A DNA stretch of 64,000 nt from Candidatus Poribacteria bacterium (GCA_022819945.1 JAJEGI010000178.1:34147-98146); one strand, 5' to 3'; positions 17,645-27,192 are shown, counted from the first letter of the stretch. Notes: generated by a model not told the origin, from the letters alone. Made by a program: numbers and translations.

Positions 17645-19024
17645 ATGATTTACTTTTTGACAGGATACGTCGCTTTTGAAGAGTTTGTCCTAAAGTTTCT
17701 ACCCGTCAGTGATACTGTCTATTCCTATTTAAGATTTTTGGGCGAGATGCTCATCTATATCGCTTTTGGGAAGTTGGTCATCCATAAACTCTATAAAGGT
17801 ATCCCGTTCGTCAAAACAGCAATTGATTTACCAATTATCGGATTTTATAGCGTCGTTCTACTCTCAATACTCGTGAACGGGTCTCCCTTGATGGGAAGTC
17901 TTTACAACATCCGACCAATGGCTCGGTATATCGTGCTCTTTTATCTCGTTGCAAACTCTTCCTTATCGGAAAGAAAAATTACGACGTTTTTACGAATAAT
18001 CCTCGGGATCGGTATCTTCCAACTCGCGGCAGGTCTCATTCAATGGGTCGGGGGACCCCCTGCATTTGATTTCTTCCTACCGCGTCCGTCAACGATCGGG
18101 ATCGCTGGATTTACAAAAGAATACAGGTTACTTGAGATCGGCAGAGAAATTGGAAGTATCTACGGAACTTTAGGCGATACCGTGATTTACGGCATCTTTA
18201 TGATTCTTGTCCTCATTGTCTATCTGTCTCGTGTCCGACAATTGGAGTATCTAAATCTACTCGGTGCAGCAATACTATTTTTCTTTATCGCACGTTCATA
18301 TTCACGCGCTGCGACCTTTTCCGCACTCCTCGCGGCGGGTGCGTGGTATTATTTCCATTACGGATGGAAAAAGACGCTCCAGTTAGCATGCGTAACCGCG
18401 TTGGTCTTCGGTTTTTTATTGGCAGTCGTAAACCCATTCGGTCTCGAATACATAAACCCGCGCAAAGCAAAGGTTGGACTCGTCGGCAACGTAACAGGTG
18501 TATTTTCCGGTTCCTATGTCCGTATCGCACAAAAACAGAGACTCGGAGCATTGATCGGAAATGTCCCGACAGTCCTCGTAAACAAACCTATCTTAGGCTA
18601 TGGCGCAGACCAGAACGCTACGATTGAAAGACTCAACATGAGCAAACGCTCATTCCTCCTGAAGGTGCTCAGTAAAAGTGGTTTCAAAGACGTGTATTGG
18701 GTGGCGATCCTCTGTTTTTATGGGCTATTGGGACTCGGTTTTTTCGCTTTAATCTTTTACCAACTCTTTCGCGCCGCGCTAAACCTTTACAAAAGATCCG
18801 TCAGTACATCATCTGTTATAAACGCGAGTGTCCCCGCTTCACGCTTGACACAGCAAATTGCAATCATCATGCTCTGCCTCGTCGCTGTTACCGTATTCTT
18901 GCTTTTTTTTAATCGAACCCTTGAATATCGAGGCTACGGTTTTTACTTTTGGCTCTGTGCAGGTCTTATGTTCGCCAGTGATAGGGCACTGCCAACCTAT
19001 AGACCTTTGAAGATCACACTATGA
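17645..19024 (+). CDS. O-antigen ligase/Wzy-like polysaccharide polymerase
   Basis: The 459-residue integral membrane protein has about 10-12 transmembrane segments and a long external loop. FIARSYSRAATFSALLAAG resembles the Wzy_C/O-antigen-ligase segment with its Ser-Arg-Ala core. In this setting, with a flippase, glycosyltransferases and a priming transferase, it most likely polymerises repeat units at the periplasmic face. Sequence does not separate polymerase from ligase. Its last codons overlap the next start as ATGA. Confidence 0.75.
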   Translation: MIYFLTGYVAFEEFVLKFLPVSDTVYSYLRFLGEMLIYIAFGKLVIHKLYKGIPFVKTAIDLPIIGFYSVVLLSILVNGSPLMGSLYNIRPMARYIVLFYLVANSSLSERKITTFLRIILGIGIFQLAAGLIQWVGGPPAFDFFLPRPSTIGIAGFTKEYRLLEIGREIGSIYGTLGDTVIYGIFMILVLIVYLSRVRQLEYLNLLGAAILFFFIARSYSRAATFSALLAAGAWYYFHYGWKKTLQLACVTALVFGFLLAVVNPFGLEYINPRKAKVGLVGNVTGVFSGSYVRIAQKQRLGALIGNVPTVLVNKPILGYGADQNATIERLNMSKRSFLLKVLSKSGFKDVYWVAILCFYGLLGLGFFALIFYQLFRAALNLYKRSVSTSSVINASVPASRLTQQIAIIMLCLVAVTVFLLFFNRTLEYRGYGFYFWLCAGLMFASDRALPTYRPLKITL

Positions 19025-19120
19025 AGTTTTTTGTGTCTATGCTAATTGTTGATACACATTTCCACTTTACAAATGCTTATCGGGCTTTTAACAAGTTTCG
19101 CCGAAAGTTTTGTCCAATTC

Positions 19121-19233
19121 AGGACTTACGTAGTGTCCTTTGCTGGGTTTTTGCTTGGGTATTTCTTCAAGGTTTAAAACCTCACCAGCGGCGTGCGGGC
19201 CGTAGGCCCTCATCAGCAAATTGCGTGAGTCCT
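19121..19233. mobile_element. MITE-like element, copy 1 (113 bp)
   Basis: The element is bounded by imperfect terminal inverted repeats, AGGACTTACGTA on the left and TTGCGTGAGTCCT on the right. Its core, GGGTTTTTGCTTGGG followed by TATTTCTTCA and GGTTTAAAACC, matches the reverse complement of the element at 42030-42140. It has no coding capacity. It sits at the 5' end of the glycoside hydrolase gene and probably changed its start region. Confidence 0.75.
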
Positions 19234-20778
19234 ATAATTTTATCGGTTTTAATAATGTTGTTTTTGAATGTCGGATGTGAACAGGAAAAGCCGTTGCCTG
19301 ATATGCTACATTTAGAAATTGACACACACAATGCCCAACCGCTTCGCCATGCACTCTACGGATTCAACACAAACATGATCAGTGGTGATTATGGTTACCT
19401 TGATCCCGATTTTATCGAATTAACCAAAGTGCTTGCTCCAAAGACTTTGCGGTTTCCGGGTGGTACCGTAGGGAACTTCTATCACTGGGAACCCGGCGGC
19501 TTTTTTCAGGATGAAATGGCATCAACCCTCAACCCAAGACTGAATCAACGAAATAACGGAAATTACGTCAAACTTCAAAGACGGCGGAACGGTAAAATTC
19601 TTTTTGACGATTTTATGCAGTTATGCGACATGCTAAGCATAACCCCTGTTGTTGTTGTGAACTTATGGACAGGCAGTCCAGAAGAGAGTGCAGCATGGGT
19701 GCGTTATACGAAAAATAAAGGGTATCAGGTTGAACATTGGGAACTTGGCAACGAGTTCTATCTGCCGCATTACCTCAACAAATACCCTACGGTTGAAACC
19801 TACATAGCCGATGCCAAAAAACACGCCGCAGCGATGAAAGCCGTTAACCCAGATATAAAAGTATCTGTTTGTGCTTCGCCAATCGCTTTCCACAAAGAAG
19901 GTTGGCTGGTAAAAACACAGCAACGGAAATGGGATAAAGGACTTGCAGTAGATACCAGTTTTTTCGATGCCTACACTGTCCATGTCTACGCCTACAAAGC
20001 AGTCAGGAAAAAGAAAATGGAGGAGATGCGAGGCTATCTCATCGGGTGGATCCACTTTGCCGTCGCCGAGGCACTTGATTACTATGAAAAATTATTTCCG
20101 AATAAGGAAATGTGGATAACCGAGTGGAACATCGCGAATCCTGCTAACCGTGTTGCAAACACACAACTCCATGCAATGTACGTTGGCGATTTTTTTATCA
20201 AGATGTTAACAATGCCTAAGGTTACACAAGCAAACTTTCATGTTATCACTGGTCCCGGCAAAGGATTCCCAGTGTTTTCGCCGATAACACCCGCAAAATC
20301 CGGCACCTTTTGGAAATATGGCGGTGAACCCGATTCAGATTACGGCAACACAATTCGGCGTGCTGTCTATCCCGCTTTTCAACTGATTGGCGAGGCATTC
20401 GCAGACGCAGATACACAGTTCGCGCTCTCAGTGAAAAATCATCCTATTCTCGCGGGTGCTATTGAATATCAAGGAGAACGGATGCCCGGTATTCAGGCAC
20501 AAGCCATTGGTGGAAAAGCAGCAAAAAACCTTATTGTCCTCGTGAGCAATCGTACAGGTGAACAGCACACAGTACAACTTTTAATCGATGGCAAACGCTA
20601 CAAAGACAGTGTCACCTATCGTTATGTTGCCAATGAGAGACTCAACGCCACGAACGGAGGCAATGCCGAAATGGAGGGATCCGGTGAAATTGAAGTCCGT
20701 ATCCAAGAATGGACTGGGAAAGCGACAGAACTCGTCATTCCGAAAAATAGTTTCGGGATCCTTTTAATAGATCCTTAA
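19225..20778 (+). CDS. Glycoside hydrolase, arabinofuranosidase-like TIM barrel lipoprotein
   Basis: The GTG at 19225 gives a short hydrophobic lipoprotein signal (SPIILSVLIMLFLNVGC). The frame is also open to an ATG at 19021, but those extra 68 residues are mostly translated repeat. The barrel has TLRFPGGTVGNFYHWEPGG, VEHWELGNEFYLPH with the probable acid/base Glu near residue 177, and MWITEWNIANPAN with the probable nucleophile Glu near 300, as in clan GH-A families such as GH51. It may cleave or edit the polysaccharide made by the cluster. The family number and substrate are unsure, as is the start. Confidence 0.8.
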   Translation: MSPIILSVLIMLFLNVGCEQEKPLPDMLHLEIDTHNAQPLRHALYGFNTNMISGDYGYLDPDFIELTKVLAPKTLRFPGGTVGNFYHWEPGGFFQDEMASTLNPRLNQRNNGNYVKLQRRRNGKILFDDFMQLCDMLSITPVVVVNLWTGSPEESAAWVRYTKNKGYQVEHWELGNEFYLPHYLNKYPTVETYIADAKKHAAAMKAVNPDIKVSVCASPIAFHKEGWLVKTQQRKWDKGLAVDTSFFDAYTVHVYAYKAVRKKKMEEMRGYLIGWIHFAVAEALDYYEKLFPNKEMWITEWNIANPANRVANTQLHAMYVGDFFIKMLTMPKVTQANFHVITGPGKGFPVFSPITPAKSGTFWKYGGEPDSDYGNTIRRAVYPAFQLIGEAFADADTQFALSVKNHPILAGAIEYQGERMPGIQAQAIGGKAAKNLIVLVSNRTGEQHTVQLLIDGKRYKDSVTYRYVANERLNATNGGNAEMEGSGEIEVRIQEWTGKATELVIPKNSFGILLIDP

Positions 20779-20842
20779 CTGCCCTGCAAGGAACTTTAGA
20801 AAATCGGTGTCTTTTTTAATACCGCAGGAAACATAGCCCGTG

Positions 20843-20953
20843 ATGAAGCAGATCGCTTATGGGCGAGTACGCCGCAAAATGGAGGGCGGGTCTACGGGGA
20901 AGCACTTCAAATGCCAAATCTACCCTAACCGAACCGCAAGGAACTTTAAAAAA
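20843..20953 (+). repeat. Composite repeat leader of a sulfotransferase gene
   Basis: Bases 20843-20876 repeat 15457-15490 exactly. The rest, starting ATGGAGGGCGGGTCTACGGG and ending CCTAACCGAACCGCAAGGAA plus CTTTAAAAAA, matches the two tandem copies at 21986-22137. It abuts a GTG. Because it is an open frame from 20840, the sulfotransferase is easily annotated 38 residues too long. Confidence 0.8.
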
Positions 20954-21949
20954 GTGATATTTGTTGTAGGGAATAGTCGTAGTGGCACAACGATGATGGG
21001 ACGTATATTAGGAAAACATCCGAGTGTTTACACCTTTGGCGAACTCCATTTCTTTGGTCAACTCTGTGCACCACCCTTTTCATCGGAATTACCTCAGGAG
21101 GAGATAGAAGAACTCGCTGCACAGTTATATTGTATTCAACGGGAGGGCTATCGCACACATGGGAACCCGCAGCGTTTCATAAGCGAAGCGCAGAAATTTC
21201 TTAAATGTTTAACCGCGCATCCCAAAACATCAACCGCTCTCTTTGAAGCCTTTCTCTGTCATGAAACCGCTGAAAACGGGGGCATTATTCCGTGTGACCA
21301 AACGCCACGTAATGTCTTTTACATTGCCGATATCCTTGAACTTTACCCAAACGCACGGGTTATTAACATGATACGTGATCCGCGCGATGTCCTATTATCT
21401 CAAAAAAGGAAGTGGAAACGCCGATTCCTCGGCGGTAGTGATATGCCTATGAAAGAAACATTGCGTGATTGGATGAACTATCATCCGATAACCATCAGCC
21501 ATATTTGGCGCACTGCTGTTAATGCCGCCGAGCAGTTTGGACAGCACGATCGAGTTATCTCTGTCTACTTTGAGAAACTTCTCATGCACCCAGACGCGAC
21601 CGTCAAGAACATCTGTGATTTTGTAGGCGTTACCTACACCGATGACATGCTCCAAGTGCCACAGGTCGGTTCTTCCGTCGAAGAAGATCAGCCGCGACAA
21701 CTCGGGATAAACCCGCAACGCGCACACAGTTGGCAGGACGGTGAACTCAGTTCCGCTGAAATTTATCTCAACCAGACCGTGACCGCAGCACTGATGAAGA
21801 AACATAACTATACGCCTGTAGCAATAAAACCGAATATCGCAAGTTTGACGTTTCATCTATTGACCTTTCCAGTGAAATTAGGTGGCGCATTTCTCTTTAA
21901 CCTTGACCGGATGAAGAATATCCGTGAAACCCTAAAAAGACGAATTTGA
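20954..21949 (+). CDS. Sulfotransferase domain protein
   Basis: Starting at the GTG right after the repeat leader gives VIFVVGNSRSGTTMMGRIL, placing the PAPS loop at the very N-terminus as expected. The ATG at 20840 would prepend a peptide that is only translated repeat, so it is rejected. The 331-residue protein also has ARVINMIRDPRDVLLSQKRK, the 3'-phosphate-binding segment, and the C-terminal HSWQDGELS typical of sulfotransferase family 3. It is the third of four sulfotransferases here and probably acts on a sugar or glycolipid hydroxyl. Confidence 0.9.
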   Translation: MIFVVGNSRSGTTMMGRILGKHPSVYTFGELHFFGQLCAPPFSSELPQEEIEELAAQLYCIQREGYRTHGNPQRFISEAQKFLKCLTAHPKTSTALFEAFLCHETAENGGIIPCDQTPRNVFYIADILELYPNARVINMIRDPRDVLLSQKRKWKRRFLGGSDMPMKETLRDWMNYHPITISHIWRTAVNAAEQFGQHDRVISVYFEKLLMHPDATVKNICDFVGVTYTDDMLQVPQVGSSVEEDQPRQLGINPQRAHSWQDGELSSAEIYLNQTVTAALMKKHNYTPVAIKPNIASLTFHLLTFPVKLGGAFLFNLDRMKNIRETLKRRI

Positions 21950-21985
21950 TTCTAATTAGTACTCGGAGACATAGCTCGTAATGAA

Positions 21986-22137
21986 ATGAAGAGCGGTTCT
22001 ACGGGGAAGCACATCAAGTTTCAAATCTGCCTAACCGAACTGCAAAGTAATATAAAAATATGAAATGGAGAGCGGATCTACGGAGAAGCCCATCAAGTTT
22101 CAGATCTGCCTAACCAAACTGCAAAGTAATATAAAAT
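21986..22137 (+). repeat. Two tandem repeat leaders before a sulfotransferase gene
   Basis: Copy 1 (21986-22060) and copy 2 (22065-22137) run in parallel: both begin ATGRAGAGCGG, share TCTACGG, CATCAAGTTTCA, CTAACC and CTGCAAAGTAATATAAAA, and end in ATATG. The second ends exactly on the sulfotransferase ATG; the first ends on an ATG that opens a 17-codon reading frame. Confidence 0.85.
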
Positions 22138-23139
22138 ATGATTGCCCAAATTAATCCGAATTATATCAAAACGCGTCCAATGAAAGCACTAACGCGCCTC
22201 ATGAGTTATGCTTTCTTTGAAGGTCGTCCTGTAACCACAAAAGGTCGCTGGATCAATCCACTTGTCTTGTCTCTTTTGAAAACAATTTCCAGAAATAATT
22301 CCAAATACAAGCCTGTTGAAAAACCGATCTTCATCTTAGGCACCGGGCGGAGCGGCACCACAATACTCGGCATCGTGCTTTCCATGCACAGAGAAGTCGG
22401 CTATCTCAACGAACCCAAGGCGATATGGCATCTGATCCATCCCTATGAAGACATCATCGGAAACTACAGTCAATCCGACGCAAAGTATCGTCTCACCGCC
22501 GAAGATGCAACAGACGAAATGCGTCAACGCGCTCACCAAATGTTCGGTGCTTATTTGACAGCAACCTATTCAAAGCGTCTCGTTGATAAATATCCAGAGC
22601 TTATTTTCAGAGTGGATTTCGTTCGCTCTCTATTCCCCGATGCCCGTTTTATCTTTCTCGTGCGGAACGGTTGGGATACGTGTCATTCGATTGCAACTTG
22701 GTCAAAACGCCTCGGTGTTCAGATTAATGGCGGGAAGCACGACTGGTGGGGAGTGAATGATCGGAAATGGAGGCTTTTAGTTGAACAACTCGTTGAAACA
22801 GATTTAATGTTCTCTAAAATCGCTGACGAGGTTAAGCATTTTGAACGGCATCTCGATAGAGCCGCCGTAGAATGGATACTCACTATGCAAGAAGGACTCC
22901 GTTTGATGCAAGCCTCATCGGACTGTATTCATCTCATCCGTTTTGAGGATTTGACGTTAGAACCAGATAAGACCGTCGCCGCGTTGTGCGACTTTTGCGA
23001 ACTGTCAACGGATAGTAAATTCAGTGCGTATGCACGGCAGACCTTGCATCCCGTCCCCGCCAGAAAACCGTTTGATATTCATCCGAAAATTGCCCCTATT
23101 TTCCATGACACGATGGCAAAATTAAGGTATGATAGTTAG
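22138..23139 (+). CDS. Sulfotransferase domain protein
   Basis: The 333-residue protein has KPIFILGTGRSGTTILGIVL as its PAPS 5'-phosphate loop, starting near residue 62, and ARFIFLVRNGWDTCHSIATW as the 3'-phosphate-binding segment. About 55 residues precede the loop, more than in the three neighbours. The start is fixed by the repeat leader that abuts it. It is the fourth sulfotransferase of the cluster, so the product polysaccharide may be sulfated at several positions. Confidence 0.9.
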   Translation: MIAQINPNYIKTRPMKALTRLMSYAFFEGRPVTTKGRWINPLVLSLLKTISRNNSKYKPVEKPIFILGTGRSGTTILGIVLSMHREVGYLNEPKAIWHLIHPYEDIIGNYSQSDAKYRLTAEDATDEMRQRAHQMFGAYLTATYSKRLVDKYPELIFRVDFVRSLFPDARFIFLVRNGWDTCHSIATWSKRLGVQINGGKHDWWGVNDRKWRLLVEQLVETDLMFSKIADEVKHFERHLDRAAVEWILTMQEGLRLMQASSDCIHLIRFEDLTLEPDKTVAALCDFCELSTDSKFSAYARQTLHPVPARKPFDIHPKIAPIFHDTMAKLRYDS

Positions 23140-23216
23140 AGACACTTTTTAACATGAGTGGACTGGAAAAATAAAATAACCGTATAAATCCACAGCTTAT
23201 TTCAAAAGGAGTTAAG

Positions 23217-23774
23217 ATGAGATTACTGACGCTATTGATTGTATTAACGTTCTGCACATCCGTATTGCTTACCGGATGTGACCAACGGATGAAACAGCCA
23301 ATTATGGAGATTGTTACGCCTCCAGACACGGAGATTGTTACACCTACACAGAACTCTTTAGAAAAAGCGCAAGCTGCAATGGAAAAAGTCAATGAAAGAC
23401 GGACTGAAGTCCACCAAATGGCAGAAGAAACTGGTGATTTTTCTATTATATTCACTGCTTCTGAGGACATCTTCAAAGAAGAACTTGGTTTTAGAAAGGG
23501 GCTATGGGTCGATTTGGTAGAAATATATCGCCAAGAGAACCTCGAAAATGCTGAGTTGTTGGAAGGACTTGAAAATATCGAAGATGCCTTTGTTGAGAAA
23601 CTAAACGAGGATACATTTGGAATGTTTTACTTCCAGTATATCAGAACCTTTGATGTGCTAATCGTTGAATATCTCCGTCTATCGTATGAATTCCCTGAAG
23701 CGAATGAGCAAGAACTCTTCACACGCTTCAGAGAATCTGTGAGGAATGAAGAAATAGCCATAGTATTTCCTTAA
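23217..23774 (+). CDS. Small lipoprotein of unknown function
   Basis: The 185-residue protein follows a good ribosome site (AAAGGAGTTAAG). It has a lipoprotein signal, LTFCTSVLLTGC, then a PIMEIVTPPDTEIVTPT linker with a short internal duplication, and a helical, acidic body rich in Glu and Leu (AQAAMEKVNERRTEVHQMAE, LENIEDAFVEKLNED). I do not recognise the family. The helices suggest a periplasmic coiled-coil or helical-bundle protein. Confidence 0.65.
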   Translation: MRLLTLLIVLTFCTSVLLTGCDQRMKQPIMEIVTPPDTEIVTPTQNSLEKAQAAMEKVNERRTEVHQMAEETGDFSIIFTASEDIFKEELGFRKGLWVDLVEIYRQENLENAELLEGLENIEDAFVEKLNEDTFGMFYFQYIRTFDVLIVEYLRLSYEFPEANEQELFTRFRESVRNEEIAIVFP

Positions 23775-23860
23775 GAGCCATTTACAGCGGTTTGGTAAAG
23801 AACACCCTCGTCAAACATATCAAACATGGTTTAGCGCGTATCAATGGGTTCGGCAAATAA

Positions 23861-24166
23861 GGGATTTCCATCTACGATTTAGAAGGAAACCACCGTCTTT
23901 GCCAAAATGCGAAAAGCCAAGAGTGTTGTAGACTCACATGACTTAATTTCAACTATAGGGGCGGGTTTTCCTCCCCCGAATAAATTCGCGGTTTCCAACC
24001 CGAAAAACTTGATGACCAAGCCGCAGGCACCTATCGAACACAGACCCGTGCTGCGTATTGGGATGGACGGAATGACATTGGCGAATCTGTCGCAAGCGGT
24101 ATCTATTTTTATTCACTTCAGGCGGGGCATTTTAAAGCTACCCGTCAGATGGTAATTCTCAAATGA
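23861..24166 (+). pseudogene. Remnant of a secreted protein's FlgD-like sorting tail
   Basis: In one frame the region reads GISIYDLEGN, then two stop codons across about 90 nt, then LDDQAAGTYRT, RAAYWDGRNDIGESVASGIY and QMVILK before TGA. This is the conserved C-terminal tail seen complete in the LRR and ASPIC proteins, broken in the middle. No upstream body of such a protein remains. The insert includes GGGGCGGGTTTTCCTCCCCC, so repeat insertion is a possible cause. Confidence 0.8.
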
Positions 24167-24177
24167 TGAGGGGTATA

Positions 24178-25818
24178 ATGATTTCACGTAGCCTTTTAAT
24201 TATTTGCATCGTAATCTTTGCTTGGACTCCCGCTCTGGCGGATGCCGATTCACTTATCAATGTGCCGCTGAATCCGAATCTTTCCGACTTTAATCGTGAA
24301 ACTTATCGTTTTGTTCATCGTTTACTTAATAAGCGAGTCTTGCCCGGTATACGGCGTGGTTCCTTACCGCTCACCCGAAAACAGGTGGCATCTTATCTGA
24401 TCGAGGTACATCGGAAACAGCAGAATGGCGAAATTACATTGAGTCCCATTGATCAGGAGCAACTCAACGCTTTGTTAGCGTTCTACAGTGAGGCTGGAAC
24501 GCAGACCCCGCCTCGCAGACGACTTCACCTAATGACAATGGCGGGTCAAAAGGCAGGGCAAGACTATCGTTTCTCCTTCGATCTAAGAGCCTCACAACGT
24601 ACAATCACTCACCTTGTCGATAATCTATCAGAGGAGCCGCCGGTTGAAGGTAATATGTTTGTTACCACTTTCTACCCCCAACTTTATGGACAAGTGGGAG
24701 AAACATTCGCCTTTACAACCGATATAGCACATAGATTCGTATACGGTGAAATTTTTGAAGATCTATTTCCTGATGAAACGAAAATTAGGCAGTTAGAAGG
24801 CGACCTCAAAAATCGGACTGCTATTAACGCGTATATGAAATTTAACTTACCGTGGTTTGAGCTGCAACTCGGACAGGAAACGCTCCAGTGGGGACCTGGT
24901 TATCATGATAGCCTATTGATTTCCAAAAACCCCTTGGCGATGGACATGATCAAATTGCAAGCCACCTACGATCCTGTGACCTTCACCGCATTCACGGGTG
25001 TATTGGAGGACATGGCAGAGGACATTAATGATAAGTATATTTCGGGGCATAGAGTAGAGGGATATTTCTGGGATAGGTTCGGTTTTGGGCTTTCCGAAGT
25101 CGTCGTCTACGGTAACCGTTTTGAGCCGGGGTATCTCAACCCAGTCAATATCTACTTGATTAACGAACAACCGATCTCACGAGCAGATGGTCGCGTCCCC
25201 GGCAGTGGGGACAACGTTCTCATGAGTGTCGATATGCGGCTTCGACCTATGGATAATTTTGAAATTTATGGCGAACTGATGGTTGACGATGGAAATCCGG
25301 CCGCAAACTTTAAGCATTGGGATACCAAGTTTGGTATCTTAGGCGGCATATATCTAACAGATCCGTTTGGCATCGCAGATACCGATTTCTACGCTGAATA
25401 CGCGTTTATCAATCAATACGCATATACGCACGTGAATCCAGTGAATGTCTACAAACACTTCACTACACCTATTGGACATCAGATCGGTTCTGATGCAGAC
25501 AACTTGTGGCTGGAATTACGTCGCCGGTGGACACATAGGCTTGAGACGGTTTTCGGTTATGAATTAGAGCGCCACGGGACGGGCAATATTGATAAAGAAC
25601 ATCCGCCTGACGCACCAAAAGATGACCTATGGACACCTTTATCTGGCATTACACAAAGCGAGCATCGTCTCTCAGTCGGGGCTAACTGGGTTGTTATTGG
25701 GCGGTATTCAATCTATGCGGGGTGGACTCGTGTATGGCGGCAGAATTTAGGAAACCGTCTCGATGTACATGAAAATGCAAATGAGATCGAAGCCAAATTC
25801 CTCTACCGGTTTCCATAA
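24178..25818 (+). CDS. Wzi-like capsule assembly outer-membrane protein
   Basis: The ATG at 24178 has GAGGGG five bases upstream; ATGs at 24163 and 24166 lie in the remnant stop region. A signal peptide (LLIICIVIFAWTPALADA) leads to a helical N-terminal part with LPLTRKQVASYLIEV, then alternating strands of a beta barrel: FAFTTDIAHRFVYGE, FELQLGQETLQWGPGYHDSL, GYFWDRFGFGLSEVVVYG and a terminal FLYRFP ending in an aromatic residue. This matches the Wzi/capsule assembly family, which anchors exported polysaccharide to the outer surface. It supports a capsule rather than a fully released slime. Confidence 0.85.
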   Translation: MISRSLLIICIVIFAWTPALADADSLINVPLNPNLSDFNRETYRFVHRLLNKRVLPGIRRGSLPLTRKQVASYLIEVHRKQQNGEITLSPIDQEQLNALLAFYSEAGTQTPPRRRLHLMTMAGQKAGQDYRFSFDLRASQRTITHLVDNLSEEPPVEGNMFVTTFYPQLYGQVGETFAFTTDIAHRFVYGEIFEDLFPDETKIRQLEGDLKNRTAINAYMKFNLPWFELQLGQETLQWGPGYHDSLLISKNPLAMDMIKLQATYDPVTFTAFTGVLEDMAEDINDKYISGHRVEGYFWDRFGFGLSEVVVYGNRFEPGYLNPVNIYLINEQPISRADGRVPGSGDNVLMSVDMRLRPMDNFEIYGELMVDDGNPAANFKHWDTKFGILGGIYLTDPFGIADTDFYAEYAFINQYAYTHVNPVNVYKHFTTPIGHQIGSDADNLWLELRRRWTHRLETVFGYELERHGTGNIDKEHPPDAPKDDLWTPLSGITQSEHRLSVGANWVVIGRYSIYAGWTRVWRQNLGNRLDVHENANEIEAKFLYRFP

Positions 25819-25896
25819 AAAAAATGAAGATTTATGTTTTTTCTATCATCAAAACCTATAAAGCGTTGCTCATAAATTTCGTATCGTTAAAACAAA

Positions 25897-25926
25897 TTGG
25901 ACTTTCGCACTTAAAGTGGGTATAAT
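25897..25926 (+). promoter_or_regulatory. Predicted sigma70 promoter for a glycosyltransferase gene
   Basis: TTGGAC at 25897-25902 and a perfect TATAAT at 25921-25926 are 18 nt apart, 49 nt before the ATG at 25975. Confidence 0.65.
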
Positions 25927-25974
25927 ATATACAGCACCCTTTGATTTGCAACGCGTATTGGGACGAGGTAAAAG

Positions 25975-27093
25975 ATGAGAATTCGGGTATTAGGCATACG
26001 CGGGCTTCCCGCCACTTATAGTGGACTGGAAACAATCATGGGGGAACTCGCCCCGCGCTGGGTAGAAGCTGGACATGAAGTCATTGTTTACTGTCGGAAA
26101 TCACTTTTCAAAGAGAGACCGGCAGAATGGAAGGGCATCAAGCTCGTTTACTTGCCAAGTATAGAGCATAAGATGTTCAGTACTCTCAGCCACAGCTTCC
26201 TCGCAACGTTACACGCCTCTGTTACCGCATCTGATGTCATTCTGACTTGGAATGCGGGTAACGGCCCGTTTGGATGGTTCTTCCGAATCGCTGGTAAAAC
26301 TGCTGTTATTAATGTTGATGGAATGGAATGGCTCCGACCGAAATGGAAAGGACTTGGGGCTGTTTACTTTAAATGGGCAGCAAAGATGGCGACTGCTGCG
26401 TTTCCTATCGTTATTACGGATGCATCTGAAATGAAGCGACTCTATCTTGAAGAATTGGGCGCAGAGACAACTTATATCGCTTATGGTGCGAACATTGAAC
26501 CCTCAGAACACCCGGAAATCTTGGAAACCTACGGGCTTGAATCCCGAAATTATTACCTCATCGCCAGTCGGCTTGTCCCTGATAACAATGCTGACCTCAT
26601 TTTAGAGGCGTTCGTTGCCTCAAACAGTCAGAAGCAACTCGCTATCGCAGGTGGAGCTGATTATAAAGGAAACAAACGCGAAAACGAATTTTTGACGAAA
26701 TTAAGAAACACTGCCAACGAAAACGTCAAATTTCTCGGGCATATTGACAGTTCTGAACATATTAAAGAACTTCACCATCACTGTTTTGCTTACATCCATG
26801 GACATCAGTTCGGCGGGATTAACCCTTCTATCCTCAAAGCGTTAGGGTTTTCCAACTGCATCCTTGCCCTGAATACACCCTTCAATGATGAAGTCTTGGA
26901 AAGCGGACGTTACGGCGTGCTCTTTGACAAAAACGTCGCATCGCTCACAGAGAAAATTCAGATGTTGGAACAACACCCCGAACAGGTTGAAGATTTCCGA
27001 CACCGTGCCACTGAACAGATCCGAAATCGATTCAATTGGGAGAATATCGCGCAGCAATATCTTGATGTTTTTGAGAAACTCCAACGGGATTAA
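25975..27093 (+). CDS. GT4 glycosyltransferase with DUF1972 N-terminal domain
   Basis: The 372-residue protein opens MRIRVLGIRGLPATYSGLE, the hallmark of DUF1972, a rhamnosyltransferase-type acceptor domain. The donor domain has YYLIASRLVPDNNADLILEA and HGHQFGGINPSILKALGF in place of the usual EX7E region. It likely adds rhamnose or a similar sugar to the growing lipid-linked unit. The priming transferase follows about 100 nt downstream. Confidence 0.9.
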   Translation: MRIRVLGIRGLPATYSGLETIMGELAPRWVEAGHEVIVYCRKSLFKERPAEWKGIKLVYLPSIEHKMFSTLSHSFLATLHASVTASDVILTWNAGNGPFGWFFRIAGKTAVINVDGMEWLRPKWKGLGAVYFKWAAKMATAAFPIVITDASEMKRLYLEELGAETTYIAYGANIEPSEHPEILETYGLESRNYYLIASRLVPDNNADLILEAFVASNSQKQLAIAGGADYKGNKRENEFLTKLRNTANENVKFLGHIDSSEHIKELHHHCFAYIHGHQFGGINPSILKALGFSNCILALNTPFNDEVLESGRYGVLFDKNVASLTEKIQMLEQHPEQVEDFRHRATEQIRNRFNWENIAQQYLDVFEKLQRD

Positions 27094-27192
27094 TGACGTT
27101 ATCAGTTATAAATGCCCTGAGAATTTCGCCGAGACAGCGCATATCTTTTTAAACTTACACCTAATATTGGATTGCAAGCAGAGGAATTAACG

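Noticed and set aside
19021..19224. 68-residue N-terminal extension of the glycoside hydrolase
   Set aside because: Most of it is translation of the MITE-like element and it is not a signal peptide; a lipoprotein signal lies downstream. The overlap ATGA with the upstream gene keeps this start possible.
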